Source: Rhizobium sp. BK196 (GTDB lineage: Bacteria > Pseudomonadota > Alphaproteobacteria > Rhizobiales > Rhizobiaceae). From it: a stretch of 64,000 bases of DNA. The stretch spans positions 124,001-188,000 of the forward strand of contig NZ_JACHZB010000004.1 of NCBI RefSeq assembly GCF_014193255.1, in the 5' to 3' direction. Position 1 is the stretch's first letter; each line of letters starts with the position of its first letter. Positions 9,329 to 17,249 of this stretch are shown in pieces. The notes under the pieces were generated by a model. That model had not been told where the DNA came from. It saw only the letters and a list, made by a program, of their open reading frames with translations, and did not search any database. Position numbers and translations under genes: made by a program.

Positions 9329-11989
9329 ATGTCACGAACACATCCACACCCATCCTCGGGCGAAACGAACGATATCGCACGTCTGCGGCGGGACGTGTCG
9401 CTGTCTTCCACCGTCACGCAGTACGGCCACAAGCTCAGCCGCAACGGACGAGAACTCGAAACCTGCTGCCCCTTCCATGCCGAAGACAAGCCATCCTTCA
9501 AGATTTTCATAGCGCACGATGGAGTGGAGCGTTTCCACTGCTTCGGCTGCGGCAAGCAAGGCGATGTCCTTGATTTCGTGCGGGAGGTGAAGGGTGTCGA
9601 TCTGCCCGAAGCGATCCGCATCCTCGGCGGCATCGGCAGCCGGCCGAATGCTCGGCCGGAGCCGGTCAAGGCGCCGGATGTCTATGAGGGCATAACGGCC
9701 CTGCCGCAGCCGGCGGATTTGTTGCAGGCCGGCCGGCCTGTCAGGCTCTACAATCCCAAGCGCAGGGGCGGGCGCTCCGAATGGGGCTCCTTTGCGCCGT
9801 CGATGGTGTTTCCCTATCGCAAGGCGGACGGTTCTCTCTTTGGTTACGTGCTGCGCCATGATCTCGTCGATGGGGCTAAGGAAACGCCGATGGTCATGTT
9901 CGCCCGCCTGCCGGACGGGACGCAAACATGGTGCCGCTTGCCGTTTCCGAAGCCGCGGCCGCTCTACGGTTTGCAGGATATCGGCGAGAAAGAAGTGATC
10001 GTCGTCGAGGGCGAGAAGTGCCGCGACAGGCTCAGCATGGCGAGCGGGCGGGCGGTCGTTTCCTGGGCGGGCGGGACGCAGGGCGTCAAGCACACCGATT
10101 GGTCGCCGCTCTCGGGCCGCGACGTGCTGATATGGCCGGATTTCGATCGCCCGGGCATGGCGGCGGCGAATGAAATCGCAAGGCAGCTGACGAGCCTTGG
10201 AGCGCGCATCCGGCTTGCCGGCTTCGCCGATCCCGATGCCGCAAGCGCGCCCGAATGCTATCGTTTCGAAGACTGGCGCGCCGGCCTTTTTCCAGGCCGC
10301 GGCTGGGATTGCGCCGATGCGCTCGATGACGGATGGACGCAAGCGGAGATCGAGGCCTTCATGCAGGAAACGATACGCCCCTTCGCTCTGCCGGGTACTG
10401 AGGACGAAAAGCCTGTAACGGCCGAGGGTGCGGGTTGCGCATCGCGGCGCAAGGCGGTCGTCGGTGAGATGCCCTCACAAACCAGGGAGGGAGACGGCCG
10501 GCCGAGGCTCATCTTCCACGAAGCCGACCTTTCGGAAGTGGTGACGAGTGCCTGCCGCCTGGTGGTCGATGCAGGCGCACGGCTCTACGCCCGCGATACG
10601 GCCCTATTTCAGGCCGTCCGGGTTGCGGGGAAGGAAAAGACGGTGCTGGTTCCTGCCGATGAGGCTGCATTGATCGACATCCTGTCGAAACACGTGCTCT
10701 GGCTGAAGCCCGACGAGAGAAAGAAGCTCGGCTACAGGGATATATCCTGCCCGGCGCTGGTCGCGAGATCCATCATTGCGCGACACGGCGACTGGCCTTT
10801 CCCGCAGATCAGGGCGATCGTTTCCCTGCCGATGATGCGCAGCGACGGCACCATCATCAATGCACAGGGCTTCGACCGGCAATCCGGCATACTCTTCGAA
10901 TCGGACAAGATATGGCCCGAAATCCCCGAATGCCCCGACAGGGCTGCGGCGGTAACAGCGCTGGAAAGCATCAGGAAGCTCGTCGCGAGCTTCCCCTTCG
11001 TCAGCGGCGTCGATGAATCGGCAGCGCTCGCCATGATCCTGACGGCGATCATCCGCCCCAGCCTGAAGACCGCGCCGCTCTTCGGGTTGAATGCGACGGC
11101 GCCCGGCACCGGCAAATCCAAGCTGGTGGACGTTGCCGCCATTCTCGCGACCGGCCGGCTCGCGGCGGTCAACTCCCATGCGGGAGACGACAGCGAGCTG
11201 CGCAAGGTGCTCGAGTCGCGTCTCCTGCACGGCGACAGCTTCATCAATCTCGATAATCTGTCGGTGCCGCTGCGCTCCGATCACCTTTGCCAGGTCCTGT
11301 CCCAGGAGGAAGTCAATATCCGCCCGCTCGGCCACACCCTCTCGCTGGATTCGGCAACGGCGGCCATGTTCTGCGCCACAGGCAACGGGCTGCGCTTTGC
11401 CGGCGACCTGACGCGGCGCGTGGTGCTGATCAATCTCGATGCCGGCGTCGAGCGGCCGGAAGAGCGGGTCTTTGCGAGCGACGTCGTCGAGGACACGCGC
11501 CGTCAGCGGGTGGAGATCGTCACATCAGCCCTGACGCTCCTGCGGGCCTTCGTCGCCAGTGAAGCAGACAAGGTCTCGCCGGCGCTCGGCTCCTTCGAGC
11601 AATGGTCGAACCTCGTCCGCTCCGCGCTCGTCTGGCTCGGTCTGCCCGATCCGCTCGGCAATGCGGCCAAGATCCGGGACAACGACCCAGAGAAGGAGCG
11701 CACCTCGGCGATCATCGCGGCCCTGCCGGCCGGCAAGCCTTGGGCCGCGGCCGATATCGCCAGGATGGTGGACGAAGGAGCCTTCGATCCTGTTGGTAAC
11801 CGCCGGCATGAGGGGCTGATGGAGGCGCTTGGCGAATTCATCGAGTACGGCAAGCTGAATACGACGCGGTTCAGCGGGTTCTTACGCAAGAACTGTGGGC
11901 GGATTGTCGATGGACAAATGATCGTCGGTGCGGGAAAGAACCGCGCCAATGCGGTTCTATGGCAAGTCCAAACTGCGGGCAAAAGTTGA
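9329..11989 (+). CDS. CHC2 zinc-finger / Toprim DNA primase with AAA-type helicase-like domain
   Basis: An 886-residue replication protein of mobile-element type. A DnaG-like CHC2 zinc finger has probable ligands Cys47, His50, Cys71 and Cys74 (CCPFH and CFGCG motifs). A Toprim region runs from about residue 222 (VIVVEGEKCRD) to WPDFDRPG near 271. A C-terminal ATPase region has Walker A APGTGKSKL near 591-599, then INLDNL and a likely arginine-finger segment DLTRRVVLIN. ATG 9329 is preferred; the frame extends upstream through the palindromic repeat, which is unlikely to be coding. It probably primes and unwinds DNA for an integrated replicon; iteron-like repeats lie just downstream. Confidence 0.85.
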   Translation: MSRTHPHPSSGETNDIARLRRDVSLSSTVTQYGHKLSRNGRELETCCPFHAEDKPSFKIFIAHDGVERFHCFGCGKQGDVLDFVREVKGVDLPEAIRILGGIGSRPNARPEPVKAPDVYEGITALPQPADLLQAGRPVRLYNPKRRGGRSEWGSFAPSMVFPYRKADGSLFGYVLRHDLVDGAKETPMVMFARLPDGTQTWCRLPFPKPRPLYGLQDIGEKEVIVVEGEKCRDRLSMASGRAVVSWAGGTQGVKHTDWSPLSGRDVLIWPDFDRPGMAAANEIARQLTSLGARIRLAGFADPDAASAPECYRFEDWRAGLFPGRGWDCADALDDGWTQAEIEAFMQETIRPFALPGTEDEKPVTAEGAGCASRRKAVVGEMPSQTREGDGRPRLIFHEADLSEVVTSACRLVVDAGARLYARDTALFQAVRVAGKEKTVLVPADEAALIDILSKHVLWLKPDERKKLGYRDISCPALVARSIIARHGDWPFPQIRAIVSLPMMRSDGTIINAQGFDRQSGILFESDKIWPEIPECPDRAAAVTALESIRKLVASFPFVSGVDESAALAMILTAIIRPSLKTAPLFGLNATAPGTGKSKLVDVAAILATGRLAAVNSHAGDDSELRKVLESRLLHGDSFINLDNLSVPLRSDHLCQVLSQEEVNIRPLGHTLSLDSATAAMFCATGNGLRFAGDLTRRVVLINLDAGVERPEERVFASDVVEDTRRQRVEIVTSALTLLRAFVASEADKVSPALGSFEQWSNLVRSALVWLGLPDPLGNAAKIRDNDPEKERTSAIIAALPAGKPWAAADIARMVDEGAFDPVGNRRHEGLMEALGEFIEYGKLNTTRFSGFLRKNCGRIVDGQMIVGAGKNRANAVLWQVQTAGKS

Positions 11990-12101
11990 GGCAAAGACGT
12001 TGCCTACACGACGAAGCCAAGTTGCGCGGATGCTTTCGTCGAAATCTTCACGGGGGTCAACCAAAAACCCGGTCCCAATGAGGGGTTTTCAGATGCCTCT
12101 C

Positions 12102-12237
12102 TGCATAGGATGCATAGGATGCATAGGATTTTTAATACGCCGTGTGGAAATTGTCAGATTGTGACATGACAGGAACTGAATCTGACAATTTCTATAAAGC
12201 GCCGAAAACTGCCCCTGCATCCTATGCATCCTATGCA
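12102..12237. repeat. Nested inverted-repeat and iteron array (possible replication origin)
   Basis: Three perfect tandem copies of GCATAGGAT (12103-12129) face two copies of the reverse complement ATCCTATGC (12219-12236), giving 22-bp perfect outer arms. Inside them a second perfect 13-bp inverted pair, AAATTGTCAGATT (12148-12160) and AATCTGACAATTT (12179-12191), flanks an 18-base centre. The array begins 113 bases after the primase stop and contains no credible gene. Layout and neighbour suggest an origin or a binding site for an element-encoded protein. This is inference; the symmetry itself is directly visible. Confidence 0.85.
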
Positions 12238-12252
12238 CCCGGCGGAGATTAT

Positions 12253-12459
12253 CTACTTAGACAGCCAGCTTTCGAAATAGTGGCGCACAGCCGCACCCGC
12301 CCCGAAATGATCGGTCGTATCGAGCCTCGCAACCGCGCCGCGCACGACGTCAGCCATGACGGCCGCAGGCACGATGCCGGACTTGACCAAGCTTTGAAAC
12401 AGCTCCTCCACCAGGATGATCGTTCCGATTGCTTCGTCTTCAGCCTTGAAATTCGTCAT
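12253..12459 (-). CDS. Small protein of unknown function
   Basis: A 68-residue helical protein (MTNFKAEDEAIGTIILVEEL onward, ending FESWLSK). ATG 12459 follows AGGGGAG at good spacing, supporting translation. I do not recognise the family. It lies beside the nested repeat array and points toward it, convergent with the primase gene, so it may belong to the same accessory element. Confidence 0.65.
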   Translation of the reverse strand: MTNFKAEDEAIGTIILVEELFQSLVKSGIVPAAVMADVVRGAVARLDTTDHFGAGAAVRHYFESWLSK

Positions 12460-12777
12460 TGCTGGTCTCCCCTCTGCGTTGTTGGCAATGAAGTGGTGAT
12501 GTGGTGAAAGTCCGGAGCATCTTGGTGACTTCGCGACAGACTCACAAGGGGTTGCCCAAGTGATACTCATGGAGGGGACGGCGGTATGGCCCCTTCCCAA
12601 ACTGAGGGATACGGCCGAGTCGTCGGATGAGGTCGGACCGCAATGCGGGGGACATGGTCCGGTCGAAATGGGGCAACGCACCACCGGCCGGTACCGGGGA
12701 AAGTCGCGCGGTTACTGGCACGTAGATCACCTCTTAGGTGCGTGACCCCTAAATTCAAAAGGGACTTCTCACTGCGA
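12460..12777. other. Intergenic region inside accessory island
   Basis: About 320 bases between the 68-residue gene and the end of the SIR2-like gene. Short open frames exist on both strands, but none has a ribosome site plus a recognisable protein. A weak hairpin, CACCT with AGGTG near 12729-12741, is the only structure noted. Confidence 0.4.
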
Positions 12778-13856
12778 CTATTGCTGAAGCATTAAGTAGT
12801 ATGAGTTCAGCAACTCAGCGCAGCCCATGCCCACTTCGACCGTGGTTGAGCCCTGCCACTGGTTTCCATTAGGATTCGCGAAGAGGTCTGAAATCTTACC
12901 TTTCAGCGACGGCACAACTTGCTCATAGACACCTACGCCCGTGGTTAGCATTGTGTGTTTATGGCGAGGATACAGCATCGTCTCTGTCGTAGAGAGAAGC
13001 TTCATATTTTCCGTAGTGAAACCAAAGCCAAGGAACACCAGATGCCGGCTGTCGGCCATTGCAGTGTGTATGCGGCTCAGAGCTTCTCCTTCTTCCACCC
13101 GCTCAGTGTACGTCTTTATGCCCGCAATCAGGCTCCAGGCGTCGAACCTATCGTCTACATCTGGGCCGAAATTCGGATGGCTAGCGTCATGCATCAACTC
13201 CTGATCCGGGAGCGGACCGAGGGTGCCATACGGGTGCAGGATGTTCATCTTGCCGACTATTTGCCGAGCTTCTGAGTAGTCGATGCGGTACCGCCTGCGT
13301 AGAGCTTCGATTAGGTAAAACTCAATGCACCGATCGTAGTTGAAGCAGATGATGGAGACCCCATTCCCCACCTCGCGAGGGTCACGCACGTTGTCCATCA
13401 GAATGCGTGCGAAGGGTTCAAGCCAGGAGTTCTTCAGTCGCCTTATATCGAAGCTGTAGGAAGATTTCTCAGGGTCGGGTGCCATCAGGCATCTGCGCTC
13501 GGCCCGTGCGATCTGGACTGCAATAGCAGCCTTCCCCATCTCCGCTACACAGTTGTCCTCGTCAGCGTAGTGGTCAATGAACGCATCAATAGAAGGAAAC
13601 ATGTACAGGTGGTCTTTGATCAGTAGCGAGGCGGCAAGACGCTTCTGATAGTTTTCTGTCTGCACGCTATAGCGACGCTTTATGGCATTGAAGAGCCCTT
13701 TGTCGCCGCCATCCGTAGTTCCCCAATTGAGACGGCCGGTGAAGTTAAATCCCTCCTCAATGCGAGTCCGCAGGCCCCCACCCACGGGGAGACTTTCTCG
13801 CCGTATTCCGTGCTGGCACCAGCGCCAACCACAAAGGTTATTTTATCAAGGAACAT
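12778..13856 (-). pseudogene. SIR2-like NAD-binding protein, apparently frameshifted near its N-terminus
   Basis: Reading from ATG 13856 (GGGAG site 7 bases upstream) gives MFLDKITFVVGAGASTEYG, a canonical SIR2-type NAD-binding start. The continuation LPVGGGLRTRIEEGFNF lies in another frame, which stays open to TAG at 12778. Restoring one base near 13800-13820 would join them into about 359 residues. Further SIR2-like motifs are ICFNYDRCIE (catalytic Asn/Asp region), ILHPYGTLG (candidate catalytic His) and LVFLGFGFTTENM. SIR2-like NADases are common effectors in anti-phage defence. It lies 22 bases after a Cys/His-motif protein gene on the same strand. A sequencing error could also explain the shift; a shorter product could start at GTG 13785. 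Confidence 0.7.
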
Positions 13857-13878
13857 CCTTTAACTCCCGGCGGCTCGC

Positions 13879-14964
13879 TCACTCGGCATCCATCGTGGGA
13901 GCCAGCGGCCACTCAGGCGGAGCGCGCAACACGCTACCTTCGAGATGAAGGGTGTCAAAGGCGTCCCCCTCTTTGCCGCTGATGCGAACCCCGTTGGCAA
14001 GTCGCCGGTACTCGAAGCTAAATCGGTGGTCACTGAGCGGATGCCTCGCCCACTCGTTGATAGTGGAAAAGTTGTATTCGGCGAAAAAGCTGCGAAATTC
14101 CTGAAGGAGCCGAAGTGAACGCTTGTATTCTTTGCCCGCTGCGAGGAGCAGCCTCGCGGCTTTCTTGAGCTCATCGCCGCTCGCGTAACTAGACGTAATA
14201 AGCTGCAGCGCGGCTTCGGGACTCTCTTCGCAAATCAGGGCCTCAACTCTCGATCGGGCAACACGGAGGTCCTTGACTGGATGAAACCCCGAGCCTAACG
14301 CACCAGCACCGAATAGGTGCCCTATCGTTACCGTGTGGGTATTCAAGCGGCCCAGCCCGCGTGGTCCGACCTCATCAAACTGATCCTTAATCTTCTCCGT
14401 ATGGCCCAGCATGCCGCCCGACTTACTGACACCCTTCAGTGCTTGCACAGCCGCTGGGAATTTCCTTGAGAACGCAGCCTTAATGCGTTCGGCTTCCACT
14501 GCTGCGGCCAGCGCTTGTTCAATCGCCGCAAGGGCTGCCTTGGTAAGCGGAAGGGACGCCAGCAGGAAGTCCTCGGCGCGTGTCCGTTCCATGCGCTCAA
14601 GGTATTCCTCTTCGGCACGGCGTTGGTTTTCCTTGTCGGCACAGCAGTGACCGATCAGCGCGATAGTCTGGCGGCCCTCAATCCAAACGAGGGAACCCTC
14701 TAGGAACTTCTCCTTGAAACCGCACATTGCGCAGGGAATCATTCCTCGATCAATGCGCTTTTCCCGAGAGACATGAAAATCGGCTATTTTGCGAAATGGC
14801 AGGGTCTTCAGGACAGGACCAAAGTCGAGGCCGGGGAAGTCATCCGGCTGCCCTCCGGCCTTCAAAAAGTTGATAAATGCGCTGCGTTCATAACCCGGAA
14901 AATCTTTGTAAACGCGAGAAGCCTTCGCGCTATCCGTTTTGGGAGCTTCAGCCCGTGCAACCAT
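13879..14964 (-). CDS. Unknown protein with Cys/His cluster and coiled coil, paired with SIR2-like gene
   Basis: A 361-residue protein I do not recognise. Visible parts: a basic N-terminus; a possible zinc site CAMC (Cys78, Cys81) followed by HCC (His106-Cys108); a charged, probably coiled-coil segment at about 112-170 (KENQRRAEEEYLERMERTRA); then a mixed C-terminal half. ATG 14964 follows AAGGGTGG. It is the first gene of a two-gene minus-strand operon, 22 bases before the SIR2-like gene, and lies next to the 3' side of tRNA-Ser. By analogy with two-gene SIR2 systems it might sense or restrain the effector; this is inference. Its bases look less GC-rich than the flanking core genes. Confidence 0.75.
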   Translation of the reverse strand: MVARAEAPKTDSAKASRVYKDFPGYERSAFINFLKAGGQPDDFPGLDFGPVLKTLPFRKIADFHVSREKRIDRGMIPCAMCGFKEKFLEGSLVWIEGRQTIALIGHCCADKENQRRAEEEYLERMERTRAEDFLLASLPLTKAALAAIEQALAAAVEAERIKAAFSRKFPAAVQALKGVSKSGGMLGHTEKIKDQFDEVGPRGLGRLNTHTVTIGHLFGAGALGSGFHPVKDLRVARSRVEALICEESPEAALQLITSSYASGDELKKAARLLLAAGKEYKRSLRLLQEFRSFFAEYNFSTINEWARHPLSDHRFSFEYRRLANGVRISGKEGDAFDTLHLEGSVLRAPPEWPLAPTMDAE

Positions 14965-15234
14965 ACACCACCCTTACAACTTATGAGTCGGCATGGACTG
15001 TAGTGTGAGTACCAAAGCGCGATTCGGCAAGACCTTAGGTTGCGAACTACAACAGAGGCGAGAAGAGAGCTGCTCAGCGTTTCCATGGCAGCATGGACAC
15101 GCGACAAACTGCAAGCCTGTCTTACCCGACTGTTTTTAAAAACAAGTAATGAATGATAAGAGATTTGAGCTAATGGATCGGAACGTTCTGATTTAATAAT
15201 ATCGCCACAAAAGCAAATAGATAGGCGAATTAAA

Positions 15235-15324
15235 TGGCGGACAGAGAGGGATTCGAACCCTCGGTACGCTTTCACGTACACACGCGTTCCAGGCGTGCGC
15301 CTTCAACCACTCGGCCACCTGTCC
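15235..15324 (-). tRNA. tRNA-Ser (anticodon GGA)
   Basis: The minus strand folds as a class II tRNA: acceptor stem from GGACAGG, D-arm TGGCCGAGTGG, anticodon loop CTGGAAC with GGA, a long serine-type variable arm (GTACGTGAAAGCGTAC), T-arm GGTTCGAATCC and an encoded CCA at 15237-15235. GGA reads UCC/UCU codons. Its 3' end faces the SIR2-like operon and the primase module, the orientation expected if an element had integrated at the tRNA, but no second attachment copy was found. Confidence 0.97.
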
Positions 15325-15371
15325 ATTTTGCGTTTCGCACCGGAGAGGAGCAAATCGTCGGAACGGCGCGA

Positions 15372-15399
15372 TATATACCGATGAATTTTTGCCGATCAA
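15372..15399 (-). promoter_or_regulatory. Probable sigma-70-type promoter of tRNA-Ser
   Basis: On the minus strand TTGATC (15399-15394) and TATATA (15377-15372) are 16 bases apart, with about 47 bases from the -10 box to the tRNA 5' end. This fits a housekeeping promoter with a short leader. Confidence 0.5.
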
Positions 15400-15547
15400 C
15401 CCAAATCTAACAGTTTTTTGACTTCTTCCGATAAAACTGCGCGCATGCCGTCCATTGCGCCGTGCTCGCTCCCAGCCTATCTCTAGTCTGGGAAGAAAAT
15501 GGCGCGGCTCGCCGGATACTAGGGCATACCCGTCGTCGGAGGATTTG

Positions 15548-15865
15548 ATGCGTTTCTTGTTGCGTCTTGCCAGTTTGTTTGCGCTGGCAGTTGCCGTCAT
15601 TGCCGGAACCATCGATTCCATTCAGTCCGTCGCATCCTCGCAAGTGGTCATAACCCCGATCTCGGACGCATGGGAGGAGGTCAGCCCCTCGACGCTCTCT
15701 GCGCTCCAGTCGGCCGTCTCCTATTATGTCCATCCGCGTTTCTATGCTTTCATCTTTCAATGGCTCATGCTGCAGCCGGCCTTTGCCGTGCTTCTGGTGG
15801 TCTCGCTCATCCTGTGGATGATCGGCTACAAGAAGCCGCCGGTGGCAGGCCGTTTTACCGCGTAG
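15548..15865 (+). CDS. Small membrane protein of unknown function
   Basis: A 105-residue protein with an N-terminal hydrophobic helix (FLLRLASLFALAVAVIAGTI, residues 3-22) and a second one near the C-terminus (FAVLLVVSLILWMIGY), joined by a hydrophilic loop that is probably periplasmic. ATG 15548 begins the first helix. No family is recognised. It stands alone between tRNA-Ser and the nucleoside operon, so it probably marks the return of core chromosome after the accessory island. Confidence 0.7.
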   Translation: MRFLLRLASLFALAVAVIAGTIDSIQSVASSQVVITPISDAWEEVSPSTLSALQSAVSYYVHPRFYAFIFQWLMLQPAFAVLLVVSLILWMIGYKKPPVAGRFTA

Positions 15866-16184
15866 CAGGCGGACGGGAGCCGGGGATGAGCGCAACCGGC
15901 AGCTGCCGGAACGGCAGGATAAGCACCCGGATGCCGCGACGACATTGGTCAGAAAATCCGCATTTTCGCGGCCGATTTGCCCAGAATTCAGCACCCGTGG
16001 ATCGATTTTCGGCAATAACCGCAAATCTTTACCAACCGAAAAATTTCTCGTGAATTTTTCGTTGAGCCATGCAAGGATGCGCGCAGCCAGGCCTCCGGGG
16101 GGAGGTCGGTGGTTCCGCAGACATGCCAGAAAAAGGCTTGCGGGAGGACCCCAAACAAATATTTAACAACAGGGCTGCAAACTC
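15866..16184. other. Upstream region of the nucleoside transport operon
   Basis: About 320 bases without a gene. It contains the perfect inverted repeat listed at 16037-16061 and a GC-rich hairpin-like stretch (CCTCCGGGGGGAGG) near 16096-16109. It presumably holds the operon promoter; I recognise no riboswitch. Confidence 0.45.
16037..16061. promoter_or_regulatory. Perfect inverted repeat, candidate operator of the nup/deo operon
   Basis: CGAAAAATT and AATTTTTCG form perfect 9-bp arms around seven bases, about 125 bp before the binding-protein start. The even symmetry and position suit a dimeric repressor. No regulator gene is adjacent, so the protein is unknown. Confidence 0.45.
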
Positions 16185-17177
16185 ATGAAAAAATCCCTTC
16201 TCACCCTCCTTGCCGTGGCAGCGATGTCGACGACGGCGCTTGCCGCCGACATCAAGCCGGCTCTCGTTTACGGCACCGGCGGGAAGTTCGATAAGTCCTT
16301 CAACGAAGCAGCCTTCAACGGCGCTGAAAAGTTCAAGAAGGAAACCGGCATCGCCTACCGCGATTTCGAGCCGACCGGCGACACCCAGGGCGAGCAGGCC
16401 ATCCGCAACTTCGCAAGCCGCGGCTTCAACCCGGTTGTGGCCGTTTCCTTCGCCTGGACCTCGGCTGTCGAGAAGGTTGCCGCTGAATTCCCCGATACCA
16501 AGTTCATCATCGTCGACTCCGTCGTCGATAAGCCGAATGTCCGCTCCGTTCTCTACAAGGAAGAGGAAGGCTCCTATCTCGTCGGCATTCTCGCCGGCAT
16601 GGCGTCGAAGACCGGCAAGGTCGGCTTCGTCGGCGGCATGGACATTCCGCTGATCCGCAAGTTCGAATGCGGCTATGAGCAGGGCGCACGCGCGGCCAAG
16701 GCCGATATTGAAGTCTTCCAGAACATGACCGGCACGACCGGTGCTGCCTGGAACGACCCGGTTCGCGGCGGCGAGCTCACCAAGAACCAGATCGACCAGG
16801 GTGCCGATGTCGTTTACGCGGCAGCCGGTGCCACCGGTCTCGGCGTGCTGCAGACGGCAGCCGACAACAAGAAGCTGTCGATCGGCGTCGACTCCAACCA
16901 GAACCATTTGCATCCCGGTTCCGTCCTGACTTCGATGGTCAAGCGCGTCGATCTCGCCGTCTACAACGCCTATAACGACACCAAGAACGACAAGTTCACG
17001 GCCGGCGTCCAGTCTCTCGGCGTCAAGGAAGACGGTGTTGCCGCCGCCATGGACGACAACAACAAGCCGCTGATCACGCCGGAGATGCAGGCTGCCGTCG
17101 ACAAGGCCAAGGCCGACATCATTGCGGGCACCGTCAAGGTCCACGATTACACCACGGACAATGCCTGCCCGAAGTGA
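16185..17177 (+). CDS. BMP-family nucleoside ABC transporter substrate-binding protein
   Basis: A 330-residue periplasmic receptor of the Bmp/Med (PnrA/NupA-like) family. The signal peptide is MKKSLLTLLAVAAMSTTALA. Family features include the opening PALVYGTGGKFDKSFNEAAF, PVVAVSFAWTSAVEKVA, and DSNQNHLHPGSVLTSMVKR. These proteins bind purine and pyrimidine nucleosides. The following genes encode the ATPase and two permeases, and then nucleoside-degrading enzymes, which strongly supports nucleoside uptake. A hairpin terminator-like structure follows at once and may raise its expression over the later genes. Confidence 0.93.
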   Translation: MKKSLLTLLAVAAMSTTALAADIKPALVYGTGGKFDKSFNEAAFNGAEKFKKETGIAYRDFEPTGDTQGEQAIRNFASRGFNPVVAVSFAWTSAVEKVAAEFPDTKFIIVDSVVDKPNVRSVLYKEEEGSYLVGILAGMASKTGKVGFVGGMDIPLIRKFECGYEQGARAAKADIEVFQNMTGTTGAAWNDPVRGGELTKNQIDQGADVVYAAAGATGLGVLQTAADNKKLSIGVDSNQNHLHPGSVLTSMVKRVDLAVYNAYNDTKNDKFTAGVQSLGVKEDGVAAAMDDNNKPLITPEMQAAVDKAKADIIAGTVKVHDYTTDNACPK

Positions 17178-17192
17178 GTCGTAACTGAGATC

Positions 17193-17235
17193 GGGCGTAT
17201 GGCGGACAAGGATTTTCGCCATACGCCCTTTTCTT
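17193..17235 (+). terminator. Intra-operon hairpin with T-rich tail (partial terminator)
   Basis: GGGCGTATGGCG (17193-17204) and CGCCATACGCCC (17217-17228) are a perfect 12-bp stem with a 12-base loop, followed directly by TTTTCTTATTT. It lies 16 bases after the binding-protein stop and ends before the ATPase ribosome site. It likely gives partial termination or protects the upstream mRNA, making the receptor more abundant than the ATPase and permeases. Confidence 0.8.
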
Positions 17236-17249
17236 ATTTGGAGCCTGCT

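Noticed and set aside
11928..12164. Open frame encoding a CIGCIGCIG peptide across the GCATAGGAT repeats
   Set aside because: The peptide is only a translation of the tandem repeats, with no ribosome site.
12103..12236. Possible CRISPR array from the tandem and inverted 9-mers
   Set aside because: Units are 9 bases, contiguous without spacers, and no cas genes are present.
8568..15234. Attachment-site copy of the tRNA-Ser 3' end
   Set aside because: Visual search for the T-arm/acceptor sequence found only the tRNA itself; an exact or short repeat could still be missed.
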